The notes beneath the pieces are model-generated. The model saw only the letters and a list, made by a program, of their open reading frames with translations. It had not been told where the DNA came from and did not search any database. This document shows positions 7,067 to 15,432 of a stretch of DNA of 64,000 nucleotides, one piece after another. The DNA comes from CAKZYD01 sp039814715 (GTDB lineage: Bacteria; Pseudomonadota; Alphaproteobacteria; Sphingomonadales; CAKZYD01). Within the stretch, counting starts at the first letter, position 1; each line of letters opens with the position of its first letter. The translations under genes were made by a program, and so were the position numbers. The DNA lies in assembly GCA_039814715.1 (NCBI GenBank), contig JBCCAR010000014.1:22546-86545 (forward strand), in the 5' to 3' direction.

Positions 7067-9529
7067 CTAAGCGGCTGCTTTAGCGGCGGCCTCTTGCGCG
7101 TTGCCGAAAGCGTAAGCGTACACCTCTTTGCCTTGGGATGGATAAAGGAAGGACAATCCAACCTCGCGCTCTTTGGCCCAGACCACGAGAGCGCTCACCT
7201 CTTTGGAGCCATAGCCGACGTTCACCACATCATCTTTGCTAAGCCCATGCGCTTCAGAGACGCATAGCCCGGCGCCGATGGCTGACAAATCATCAATCTT
7301 CGTGGCAAGAACGCGCCCGTCGTCGAGCTTGAGTTCCAAGGTGCCGGTAGCAGGTTCACCATCATCGCGAACAGCGCGGCGACGTTCTGAGCGTGTATTG
7401 GTTTCTTGAATGACAGAGACCAAACGCGTTTGCAGGGCGCTAACGCCTTCCTGCATGGCTTCTGACAGCGAGGATATTTCCTTGCTGCGGCCCAGCATGG
7501 ATTTGTTTTCTTCGGTCAAGCGGCCGATTTTCTGCACCACTTGTTCCACATTGCTGGAAGCCGACTGGATCGACTGGGCGATTTCCTGCGTGACGCCAGA
7601 CTGCTGTGATACAGCTTCAGACACAGTCGTGCTGCGCTCGCTGAGCTCTTCCGTTTTTTGCGCGATCGATTGGACACGCGTCACCGCGTTTTCGACTTCA
7701 TTCTCCATCAGCGACACGCCCTTGCGGATGTCTTCCAACGAACTAGACGTCTGGTTCGCCAGCATCTTCACTTCAGAAGCAACAACAGCAAACCCTTTGC
7801 CAGCTTCGCCAGCGCGGGCCGCCTCAATGGTGGCATTAAGCGCAAGCAAGTTGGTTTGTTCAGCAATATCGCTGATGATTGTGACCACTTGCGCAATCCT
7901 CTGCGCTGCATCCGTGAGGCCAGAAAGCGATTCGCTGACCGTACGTGCCTCCGTTGACGTGGACTCCACCAGAGACTGCGTTGCGGCAACCTGCTGAGTT
8001 ACTTCTGACAGCGACACCGTCATTTCTTCTGCAGCAGCTGCAATGGATTGGGAGCTTTGTGCCGCAGAATTCGTGGCAGCATTGGCCCCATCAATTTCGA
8101 CGCTGACTTGGTCTGCCGCTTCCATGACGCTCGACCCGCTTTCGCGCGCCTTTTGCGACACATCAGAGATGCCTTCGATCATGCTGGACAGTTCGTTTTC
8201 GACGATGTCTGATAACTCGCGAAGCGACTGGCTAATGACCTCTTGCTGTTTCGCCGCTGCTTTTTCAGCTTGTACCCGGTCTTCTAGCTCTTGCTTGCGC
8301 GCGTTTTCAGCTTCTTCTTTCTCACGCTGCGCTTCGCGTTCGCGCGCCGCTTCTTGCTCAAGGCGCAGCTCTTCGCCTTCTTGAAGCGTATCTTGCAGAT
8401 CGCCCAAATTACGAGCGAAAGAACCGATTTCATTACTGACCGCGCGGTAAGGGATGTCCTGATCAAAGGCGCCTTTGGTCAAGCCTTCCGCATTCTTCAT
8501 TAATGCTGCAATGGGCTTGCGAATGCTCTCAGACAAGAAGAAGCCAAGCGCGGCAAGCACCAGGACAGATAAAACAATGGCAACCAGCCACAGCGTCAGG
8601 GTCTGGGTGGCTTTGCTTTGCGCTGCTTGCGCGCGGGCAATCAAATCAGCCGCCAACTCTCGCTCGACCTCAAAATAAGCATCAATCCGCGCGGTAGAAG
8701 CATCAAACCACTCATCCGCGCTGAATAGGCTCGCTTGCGCGGTTTGCTGGGTTTGGAGACCGGCAAGGCGAATTTCGTCAACGCGTTTGGTTATTGGGCT
8801 CTCATTGAGCGCTTCAAGCGCTGCATTGACCATCTGATTGCCGCCCTGGCGCACGTAGGTGAGATAGGCTTTTTGCGCGGCAATTAAGCTGCGCTGACGG
8901 ATCGCCATTGCCTGTGTGTACACGCCTGCATTAAGGCCGTTCACACCCGCCGAGCGTTCTTGGCCTGCATTTTCTTTCGCTTGCAACAAAGCCAGCAGCG
9001 TTGCCCCATCGGCAACGATATCCGGCCTGTCAGTGAGTTGCATGCTGATCGTGAAAAGACCCAGCAGATCGGTCACCACGCCGGTATAATAGTCCGCCGC
9101 GTCGGCGCCGCTCATGCTAAGCGCATCAACCGCGCCGCGCGTTTCCTCAAGCTGGGCAAGCTGGGCTGCAATATCGCTGCTTGCAGCTTCGAGCAGCGGG
9201 TAACCTGCTGCGGTCGCCACTGCGCTTTGGAAAGTCTCCAGCGCGGCCGATGTGGCCTTGCGCTGGTCAGCCAAGTTCGCGGCAAACACGGTGCCACCAC
9301 TTGAACTGATGTATCCCGCCGTATTCCCACGCTCACGCTGCATTTCATGCACAAGCGCACTGGCTTTACTCGCAAGTTCAACAGCCGTCTGCGTTTCAAC
9401 AGAATCAGAGCGAACTTGCCATGCTTTTAAGATGTGGGGCGTGCCTAAAACGGCGAGTGCGGCAATGGCCACGCACACAATGAGCATCAGTCGACTACGA
9501 ATGGATAGTTCACCTAAGGATCGCGGCAC
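7067..9529 (-). CDS. Methyl-accepting chemotaxis protein with NIT-like sensor and C-terminal PilZ-like domain
   Basis: About 820 residues. TM1 is near 15-35. The periplasmic region starts VHEMQRERGNTAGY, the signature of nitrate/nitrite-sensing (NIT) type domains. TM2 is near 310-330, followed by HAMP, a long coiled coil and the conserved MCP hairpin (IIEAARAGEAGKGFAVVA-like stretch). The last 110 residues begin RRAVRDDG and resemble a PilZ domain. GTG 9529 is chosen because GGAG lies 9 bases upstream; a TTG at 9544 lacks a ribosome site. No che genes are nearby. Ligand and c-di-GMP binding are inferred only. Confidence 0.85.
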   Translation of the reverse strand: MPRSLGELSIRSRLMLIVCVAIAALAVLGTPHILKAWQVRSDSVETQTAVELASKASALVHEMQRERGNTAGYISSSGGTVFAANLADQRKATSAALETFQSAVATAAGYPLLEAASSDIAAQLAQLEETRGAVDALSMSGADAADYYTGVVTDLLGLFTISMQLTDRPDIVADGATLLALLQAKENAGQERSAGVNGLNAGVYTQAMAIRQRSLIAAQKAYLTYVRQGGNQMVNAALEALNESPITKRVDEIRLAGLQTQQTAQASLFSADEWFDASTARIDAYFEVERELAADLIARAQAAQSKATQTLTLWLVAIVLSVLVLAALGFFLSESIRKPIAALMKNAEGLTKGAFDQDIPYRAVSNEIGSFARNLGDLQDTLQEGEELRLEQEAAREREAQREKEEAENARKQELEDRVQAEKAAAKQQEVISQSLRELSDIVENELSSMIEGISDVSQKARESGSSVMEAADQVSVEIDGANAATNSAAQSSQSIAAAAEEMTVSLSEVTQQVAATQSLVESTSTEARTVSESLSGLTDAAQRIAQVVTIISDIAEQTNLLALNATIEAARAGEAGKGFAVVASEVKMLANQTSSSLEDIRKGVSLMENEVENAVTRVQSIAQKTEELSERSTTVSEAVSQQSGVTQEIAQSIQSASSNVEQVVQKIGRLTEENKSMLGRSKEISSLSEAMQEGVSALQTRLVSVIQETNTRSERRRAVRDDGEPATGTLELKLDDGRVLATKIDDLSAIGAGLCVSEAHGLSKDDVVNVGYGSKEVSALVVWAKEREVGLSFLYPSQGKEVYAYAFGNAQEAAAKAAA

Positions 9530-9722
9530 AGTCTTTATCTCCAAGCTAAGAAGCCAAATTTTCCCCGCCTCAACTGCACCATTACGCCAAGCCTATAAAA
9601 AGGTGGTTAATGCACGCTATGGTTTTTTCCATTATCGGAAATTATTATTTTGGTTGTATTCCTGTGACGGATGAGACAGCCAAGATGCAAAGCCGTTTCG
9701 CTGTTTTGGCCTTGGCTATGCG

Positions 9723-9751
9723 TTGACACTGAAGGCGCGCTGGACTATACG
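9723..9751 (+). promoter_or_regulatory. Sigma70 promoter of the rpmH operon
   Basis: A consensus -35 TTGACA (9723-9728), 17-base spacer and TATACG (9746-9751) lie 76 bases before the rpmH ATG. This is the strongest promoter match I see in the window and fits a heavily expressed ribosomal gene. Confidence 0.75.
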
Positions 9752-9826
9752 CGCGCTTCGCATGAGATAAATCAGCAGGCCTGCGCCATAATAAAGCTCG
9801 GCTGCACCGCTGCTTGGAGACAAAAT

Positions 9827-9961
9827 ATGAAACGCACTTTTCAGCCTAATACCCGTCGCCGCGCCAAAAAACATGGCTTTCGCGCGCGCATGGCAACCAA
9901 GAATGGTCGCCGCGTCATCAATGCGCGCCGCTCACGTGGGCGCAAGCAATTAACAGCTTAA
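9827..9961 (+). CDS. rpmH: 50S ribosomal protein L34
   Basis: 44 residues with the canonical MKRTFQPN start and the Arg/Lys-rich RARMATKNGRRVINARRSRGRK body of L34. ATG 9827 follows GGAGA (9816-9820) at ideal spacing; the frame is open upstream but those codons are not part of L34. It heads the conserved rpmH-rnpA-yidD-yidC-engB cluster. No dnaA or DnaA-box cluster is visible upstream, so this is not evidently at oriC. Confidence 0.97.
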   Translation: MKRTFQPNTRRRAKKHGFRARMATKNGRRVINARRSRGRKQLTA

Positions 9962-10011
9962 AGCGCTGCTTTGTGGCCGGCTGAGGCTGGCTGTATGCCT
10001 TTAAACTGGGT

Positions 10012-10350
10012 ATGATCCGCCCGCTCCCAACGCTCAAAGAGCGCCGTGATTTCCTAGCGATGAATAAGGCCGCACGATGGGTGACCGATGGTTTCATCCT
10101 TCAATACAAGCCAAATCAGGGCACAAACGTGCAGGTGGGCTACACCGTCAGTAAAAAAGTGGGAAACGCCGTGGTCCGCAATCGGGTGAAGCGGCGCTTG
10201 CGGGCGCTTGCGTCCCGTCTTTTGAGCAGCGAAGAGGCGACGATGGTCCTCATTGGCAGAGCGGGCGCGGAAAAGCTTGATTTTCCGCGGCTCGAAAAAG
10301 ACCTGCGATGGGCGTTAAGGCGCTTAAAACAGAAGATGGAACGTACGTGA
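10012..10350 (+). CDS. rnpA: Ribonuclease P protein component
   Basis: 112 residues. The RNR-type signature GNAVVRNRVKRRLRAL (about 51-66), which contacts RNase P RNA, is intact, and a central VQVGYTVSKKVG strand precedes it. The protein assists the catalytic RNA in 5' maturation of tRNAs. It follows rpmH by 50 bases, and its 3' end overlaps yidD. Confidence 0.95.
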   Translation: MIRPLPTLKERRDFLAMNKAARWVTDGFILQYKPNQGTNVQVGYTVSKKVGNAVVRNRVKRRLRALASRLLSSEEATMVLIGRAGAEKLDFPRLEKDLRWALRRLKQKMERT

Positions 10351-10613
10351 TATCGCCGCGTAATATCGCGGATCGGGCCATATGGCTCTATCAACACACA
10401 CTGGGTCTTGCGCTGGGGCCGCGCTGCCGATATCAGCCAACATGTTCAAACTACGCTCGGACCGCTATTACGCGCTTTGGGCTTTTAAAAGGTGGCATGC
10501 TTGCTTTGCGCCGCATTGGTCGTTGCCATCCGCTTGGCGGGTCTGGCTATGACCCCGTGCCAGACGCATCGCAAGACGTAGTAGAGGCTCGGGGCGCGCC
10601 CCAAGGGAAATGA
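10347..10613 (+). CDS. yidD: Membrane protein insertion efficiency factor YidD
   Basis: The family core LGPRCRYQPTCSNYARTAITRFG, with paired cysteines, and GRCHPLGGSGYDPVP are unmistakable. YidD is a small amphipathic inner-membrane protein that helps YidC/Sec insertion. I prefer the GTG at 10347, which overlaps the rnpA stop as GTGA and gives a normal-length protein. An ATG at 10308 in the same frame would add 13 residues inside rnpA and has no ribosome site. Confidence 0.9.
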   Translation: MISPRNIADRAIWLYQHTLGLALGPRCRYQPTCSNYARTAITRFGLLKGGMLALRRIGRCHPLGGSGYDPVPDASQDVVEARGAPQGK

Positions 10614-10622
10614 CAAACGATT

Positions 10623-12356
10623 ATGGGTGACCAGAAAAACCTGATCATTGCCTTTGCGCTGGCCCTTGGCGTGCTGCTGGTGTGGGACATGTTTGTGTTC
10701 CAGCCCGAGCGCAAGCGCATGGAAGCGGAACTGGCTGCGCAGGACGCTGCCAAAGCCGCCTCGCAAACGCTGCAAACAAATCCAAACGACGACCTCTCGC
10801 CGCAAGCCCCGAGCATGGCCCCCGCCAACATAGCCCCGCCGCGCGCTGATGTGATCGGCAAAACAGCCCGCTTACCGTTTGAAAATAGCGAAATTATGGG
10901 CTCAATCTCGCTCACAGGCGCCCGGCTAGATGATCTAACGCTGACGCAATATTTTGAGACCATTGAACGAGAAGACAACGTCGTCCTGCTGTCGCCCGGG
11001 AAGACAGCGAACCCCTATTACATAGAAATGGGCTGGATCGCGCCGCAAGGCGAAGTGATCGCTGTACCCAACGCGCAGACCGTGTGGACCCCGTCTGCCT
11101 CAAAGTTGACCCCCCAAAGCCCCGTCACGCTCAGCTGGGACAATGGCAGCGGCCTTGTTTTCAAGCGCACCTACGAATTGGACGAGAACTATTTGTTCAC
11201 TGTGACACAGTCGGTTGAAAACAGCACAGCGAGCGATGTGCAACTGTTTCCTTATGGGCAGATTTTCAGGCGGAACTTACCCGAGCTTGAGAACTTCTTT
11301 GTGCTGCATGAAGGCCCCCTCGGCGTCTTTGAAGGAAGCTTAAAAGAAGTTGATTATGACGACATCCGCGATGATGGGCCAAGCAGTTTCACATCAACAG
11401 ACGGCTGGATCGGCATTACCGACAAATATTGGCTCACGACCTTAGTCCCCAGCCAAGGGGAAGCCTTCACATCAGAGATGAAACAGCCGCGCGGGTTTAG
11501 CGATGCCTATATCGTGAACTTCCGTGAAGACCCGCGCCTCATCCCCGCAGGTGGCAGCGCGAGCGTCACCAACGCGGTATTTGCAGGCGCCAAGACCGTT
11601 GAGCTTATCGATGAGTATGAGCAAAAGCTCGGCATTCGTATGTTTGACCGCACCATCGATTGGGGATGGTTTTATTTTCTCACCAAACCGATCTTTTATG
11701 CACTCAAGTTCTTCTACGGCATCGTTGGCAATTTCGGCATTGCGATCATTTTGCTAACGGTTGGCATCAAGGGGCTGCTGTTCCCGCTGGCGAACAAGCA
11801 GTTTGAGAGCTTTGCAAAAATGAAAGTGCTGCAGCCAAAGATGAAGGCTTTGCAGGAGCGCTTTAAAGACGACAAGCAGAAGCTGCAGATGGAAATGATG
11901 CAGCTCTATAAGAAGGAAAAGGTGAACCCGCTATCGGGCTGTTTGCCAATCTTTGTGCAAATTCCCATCTTCTTCTCGCTGTATAAAGTGCTGTTCGTCA
12001 CCATCGAAATGCGCCACGCGCCGTTTTTCGGCTGGATTAAGGATTTATCGGCGCCCGATCCGCTGACTCCGGTTAATCTATTTGGCGCGCTGGCGTTTGA
12101 TCCGCCGCAAATGATCGCCATTGGCATCTGGCCGATCATCATGGGCGTGTCCATGTGGCTGCAGCAAAAGATGAACCCTACGCCCATGGACCCGACCCAG
12201 GCCAAAATCATGAGCTTCCTGCCCATTATCTTCACCTTTATATTAGCGCCATTTGCCGCTGGATTGGTGATTTACTGGACTTGGAACAACCTGCTCTCTA
12301 TTGCCCAGCAGTGGGTCATCCAGCGTAAGGTCGCGGCCAAAGCAGAAGCAAAATGA
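10623..12356 (+). CDS. yidC: Membrane protein insertase YidC
   Basis: 577 residues with the proteobacterial architecture: TM1 near 6-22, a linker with Ala, Pro and Gln, a large periplasmic beta domain (about 80-330), then the conserved insertase core of five TM segments beginning about residue 350. The core includes the cytoplasmic hairpin KMKVLQPKMKALQERFKDDK and QIPIFFSLYKVLF. It inserts and folds inner-membrane proteins with or without SecYEG. It overlaps engB by 4 bases (ATGA). Confidence 0.97.
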   Translation: MGDQKNLIIAFALALGVLLVWDMFVFQPERKRMEAELAAQDAAKAASQTLQTNPNDDLSPQAPSMAPANIAPPRADVIGKTARLPFENSEIMGSISLTGARLDDLTLTQYFETIEREDNVVLLSPGKTANPYYIEMGWIAPQGEVIAVPNAQTVWTPSASKLTPQSPVTLSWDNGSGLVFKRTYELDENYLFTVTQSVENSTASDVQLFPYGQIFRRNLPELENFFVLHEGPLGVFEGSLKEVDYDDIRDDGPSSFTSTDGWIGITDKYWLTTLVPSQGEAFTSEMKQPRGFSDAYIVNFREDPRLIPAGGSASVTNAVFAGAKTVELIDEYEQKLGIRMFDRTIDWGWFYFLTKPIFYALKFFYGIVGNFGIAIILLTVGIKGLLFPLANKQFESFAKMKVLQPKMKALQERFKDDKQKLQMEMMQLYKKEKVNPLSGCLPIFVQIPIFFSLYKVLFVTIEMRHAPFFGWIKDLSAPDPLTPVNLFGALAFDPPQMIAIGIWPIIMGVSMWLQQKMNPTPMDPTQAKIMSFLPIIFTFILAPFAAGLVIYWTWNNLLSIAQQWVIQRKVAAKAEAK

Positions 12357-12997
12357 CGGACCTGTCCGCGCGCGATAAGGCCCGCGCTGACGCTATCTTG
12401 AAGCAGAACTGGTGGTTCTTGAAAGGCGTTGTTAGCGCCGATGGTGTGCCGCCAGACGACCGGCCAGAAGTGGCCTTCGCAGGCCGCTCTAACGTGGGTA
12501 AATCAAGCTTGATCAATGCCCTACTCGGCCAAAACAGTCTGGCACGCACATCCAACACACCCGGCCGCACACAAGAGATTAACTTTTTTGCGTCGGAAGA
12601 AGGAAAGCCGCCTGCCTATCTGGTCGATCTGCCTGGCTATGGCTATGCAAAAGCCCCTAAGAAGACGGTCGCCCAACGGACCAACCTCATCATGAGTTAC
12701 TTGCGCGGTCGGCCAAACCTAAAGCGTGTGTTCTTGCTGATTGATGCGCGCCACGGCATTAAACCCACCGATACGCAAGTGATGAAACTCCTGGATGAAG
12801 CAGCTGTCTCTTATATCGCCGTGCTCACAAAGCTGGATAAGCTAAACAAAGCCGATCAAGAGCGCATCGCGGCCAAAACCACAGAGGTCTTGGTGAAGCA
12901 CGTCGCCGCATACCCCGCCCTGCTTGGGACATCGACACTCAAACAATGGGGCCTGGAAGACGCGCGCTTTCAGCTGGCTGAGGCATTAGAGCTATAA
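12353..12997 (+). CDS. engB: Ribosome biogenesis GTP-binding protein EngB (YsxC/YihA)
   Basis: 214 residues. G1 is GRSNVGKSS near 45-53, G2 Thr is in TSNTPGRTQ, G3 is DLPGYGYA near 90-97 and G4 is TKLDKL near 161-166. This is the EngB branch of TrmE-Era-EngA-like GTPases required for late 50S assembly. It is translationally coupled to yidC through an ATGA overlap. Confidence 0.96.
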   Translation: MTDLSARDKARADAILKQNWWFLKGVVSADGVPPDDRPEVAFAGRSNVGKSSLINALLGQNSLARTSNTPGRTQEINFFASEEGKPPAYLVDLPGYGYAKAPKKTVAQRTNLIMSYLRGRPNLKRVFLLIDARHGIKPTDTQVMKLLDEAAVSYIAVLTKLDKLNKADQERIAAKTTEVLVKHVAAYPALLGTSTLKQWGLEDARFQLAEALEL

Positions 12998-13022
12998 ACC
13001 AATTCCCGGTTCGCGCCCTCTC

Positions 13023-13041
13023 TTAGACTAAAGTCGTCTAA
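13023..13041. promoter_or_regulatory. Inverted repeat TTAGAC-N7-GTCTAA upstream of the symporter genes
   Basis: TTAGAC (13023-13028) and GTCTAA (13036-13041) flank TAAAGTC; a nested GACT/AGTC pair lies inside. It is about 135 bases upstream of the DUF4212 start. A related site, TTAGACC-TT-GGTCTGA, lies at 21656-21671 between acs and the porin gene. Short interrupted palindromes of this type suit a LuxR/NarL-family regulator, and the local candidate is the CrbR-like protein. Function is inferred. Confidence 0.45.
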
Positions 13042-13174
13042 CCCACATCTAGCTCCCCTGCTAGTCTTCCACCATCTCGTAGTGCCATAAGCGACAAGCG
13101 CGCGTGGCGGAAAATAGCGACGAGTGGAAGCGTAGATCATGGTGATCCGCGCACAGGTTTTTTTTGGGGGGAAT

Positions 13175-13462
13175 ATGAGCACTGATCCTACCGCTGGCGA
13201 CACACCCGCCACCCAGGACACCAAAGATGCTTACTGGAAGGCCAATATCGGCCTATTGGCAAAGCTTATGGTGGTCTGGTTCATCGTCTCATTCGGCTGC
13301 GGCATTTTGTTTGTTGAGCAGCTCAATGCGTTTAGCTTTTTCGGCTTTCCGCTTGGGTTCTGGTTTGCCCAGCAAGGGGCAATCTACACCTTCGTCGCAC
13401 TGATATTCATCTATGTTTTTCGCATGAAGGCGATCGAACGCAATTTCGGCGTCGACGACTAA
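13175..13462 (+). CDS. DUF4212 domain protein, small subunit of a sodium:solute symporter
   Basis: About 95 residues. A polar N-terminus with AYWKANIGL precedes two TM segments (near 30-50 and 62-84), the DUF4212 pattern. ATG 13175 is preferred because GGGGGG lies just upstream; an in-frame ATG at 13139 would add 12 residues without a ribosome site. DUF4212 proteins are almost always encoded directly before an SSS-family transporter, as here (28 bases), and are regarded as its small subunit. Confidence 0.88.
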   Translation: MSTDPTAGDTPATQDTKDAYWKANIGLLAKLMVVWFIVSFGCGILFVEQLNAFSFFGFPLGFWFAQQGAIYTFVALIFIYVFRMKAIERNFGVDD

Positions 13463-13490
13463 AACCACCAAGGGGGAGGACTTTTTCATC

Positions 13491-15272
13491 ATGAGCACAC
13501 AATTGCTAACATACCTCTTTGTGGGGGCCAGTTTTGCGCTGTATATCGGCATCGCCATTTGGGCGCGGGCCGGCAGTACCAAAGAATTCTACGTCGCTGG
13601 CGGCGGCGTTCACCCCATCGCCAATGGCATGGCGACCGCAGCGGACTGGATGTCTGCCGCTTCGTTTATTTCAATGGCTGGCATCATCGCCTTTGCCGGC
13701 TATGATGGCTCGGTCTACTTAATGGGCTGGACGGGCGGATATGTGCTGCTGGCGCTCCTTTTAGCGCCGTATTTGCGCAAATTTGGCCAGTTCACGGTGC
13801 CAGATTTCATTGCCGAACGGTATTATTCCAAGGCCGCGCGCATGCTTGCCGTCCTGTGCCTTATCGTCATCTCCTTCACCTATGTGGCGGGCCAGATGCG
13901 CGGCGTAGGCGTTGTTTTCTCGCGCTTTTTGGATGTGGAGATTAACACCGGCGTCATCATCGGTATGGTCATCGTGTTCTTTTACGCGGTCCTAGGCGGC
14001 ATGAAGGGCATCACCTACACCCAGGTAGCGCAATTCTGCGTCCTCATCTTTGCGTACATGGTCCCTGCCATCTTCATCTCCATGCTGGTGACCGGCAATC
14101 CCATCCCGCAGATCGGACTAGGCTCGAACGTGGCAGGCGAAAGCGTATCAGTCCTGCAAAAGCTCGACATGGTGATTACGGATTTGGGCTTTAATGAATA
14201 TACCTCCGGCACCAAATCTATGATCGATGTGTTCGCCATTACAGCCGCCTTGATGGTGGGTACGGCTGGGCTGCCGCATGTGATTGTGCGCTTTTTCACA
14301 GTGCCGAAAGTGTCTGACGCGCGGCTGTCTGCCGGATGGGCGCTGGTGTTCATCGCCATTCTCTACACAACAGCGCCAGCTGTGGCGGCCTTTGCAAGGC
14401 TCAACTTCGTCGAGACAGTGAATGAGACCAGCTATGATGGCACTGCCCCAGGCGCGCAGCAGACGCCGCAATGGGTGCAAAGCTGGGAGAGCATTGGCCT
14501 CATCGGCTGGCTTGATAAAAACCAGGACGGCAAAATCCAATATGGCGCTGGCGCGCCCTTTGAAGGCAAACCAACCTTTAGCGATGGTACTGGCACAAGC
14601 GGCCAACGCATCATCGCCAATGCACCAACGAGTTCGGCCAACGAAATCTATGTTGACCGTGACATCATGGTACTGGCCAATCCGGAAATTGCCAATCTGC
14701 CAGGCTGGGTTGTTGCGCTGGTGGCAGCGGGCGGCGTTGCAGCGGCGCTCTCTACGGCAGCGGGTCTATTGTTGGTGATATCCACTGCCATTAGTCATGA
14801 CATGCTGAAGAAAACCATCATGCCCAATATCTCTGACAAGCAGGAGCTGCTGGCAGCAAGGCTAGCAGCGGTTGTTGCTATCGTCATTGCCGGCTACTTC
14901 GGCATCAACCCGCCAGGCTTTGTAGCCCAGGTGGTGGCGCTGGCCTTTGGCCTTGCAGCATGCAGCTTGTTCCCAGCGATTTTGATGGGCATCTTCTCTA
15001 AGACGATGAACAAAGAAGGGGCCATTGCTGGCATGCTTGCTGGCCTGGTGTTCACCATTGGCTATATCGTCTACTTCAAGTTCATGGGCGGCAGTCCGGA
15101 CCAGTGGCTGTTTGGTATCTCGCCAGAAGGCATTGGCGCGATCGGCATGCTCATCAACTTCGGTGTTGCCAAAGGAGTGGCTATGGCGACAGCGCCCGTT
15201 CCAGAAAATGTGCAAGCGATGATCGAAGATATTCGCATCCCTGCCGGCGCTGGGGCCGGCCACGCACACTAA
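13491..15272 (+). CDS. Sodium:solute symporter family protein (acetate/monocarboxylate permease type)
   Basis: 593 residues with about 13 hydrophobic segments. The SSS signature regions are clear: YVAGGGVHPIANGMATAADWMSAASFISMAG early, and LPHVIVRFFTV mid-protein. An inserted soluble loop of about 80 residues (about 305-385) between TM segments is a feature of the DUF4212-partnered branch. A GGGGGAGG ribosome site precedes the ATG. Acetate or another short carboxylate is the likely substrate, judging from the sensor, acs and pyrophosphatase genes that follow. A strong terminator closes the unit. Confidence 0.88.
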   Translation: MSTQLLTYLFVGASFALYIGIAIWARAGSTKEFYVAGGGVHPIANGMATAADWMSAASFISMAGIIAFAGYDGSVYLMGWTGGYVLLALLLAPYLRKFGQFTVPDFIAERYYSKAARMLAVLCLIVISFTYVAGQMRGVGVVFSRFLDVEINTGVIIGMVIVFFYAVLGGMKGITYTQVAQFCVLIFAYMVPAIFISMLVTGNPIPQIGLGSNVAGESVSVLQKLDMVITDLGFNEYTSGTKSMIDVFAITAALMVGTAGLPHVIVRFFTVPKVSDARLSAGWALVFIAILYTTAPAVAAFARLNFVETVNETSYDGTAPGAQQTPQWVQSWESIGLIGWLDKNQDGKIQYGAGAPFEGKPTFSDGTGTSGQRIIANAPTSSANEIYVDRDIMVLANPEIANLPGWVVALVAAGGVAAALSTAAGLLLVISTAISHDMLKKTIMPNISDKQELLAARLAAVVAIVIAGYFGINPPGFVAQVVALAFGLAACSLFPAILMGIFSKTMNKEGAIAGMLAGLVFTIGYIVYFKFMGGSPDQWLFGISPEGIGAIGMLINFGVAKGVAMATAPVPENVQAMIEDIRIPAGAGAGHAH

Positions 15273-15300
15273 ACAAACACACCGCTTTTAAGGTGCAATA

Positions 15301-15328
15301 AAAAGGCGGGCTCCGGCCCGTCTTTTTC
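15301..15328 (+). terminator. Rho-independent terminator after the symporter gene
   Basis: GGCGGGC (15306-15312), loop TCCG, GCCCGTC (15317-15323) with one G-U pair, flanked by A5 and T5. The U tract follows immediately, and the flanking A5 makes it potentially bidirectional. Confidence 0.88.
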
Positions 15329-15432
15329 ATTTTGGGTTTGGGTTTTGCCAAATCGCGTTTTTCCCACTAGGCTCCTCTCGCGCTTTATAACGATTAAAAA
15401 CAAATCAAAGCGCGCCATTGGGGAGAGTAGCC

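Noticed and set aside
7410..7997. Long plus-strand open frame opposite the chemoreceptor gene
   Set aside because: Ser/Ala/Thr-rich shadow of the MCP coiled coil; no ribosome site, and the opposite frame is clearly coding.
9671..9826. N-terminal extension of L34
   Set aside because: L34 is 44 residues; the extension has the composition of promoter and leader DNA and contains the -35 and -10 boxes.
9545..9826. Chromosome origin near rpmH
   Set aside because: No DnaA-box cluster and no dnaA or dnaN gene; in this class rpmH is not reliably at the origin.
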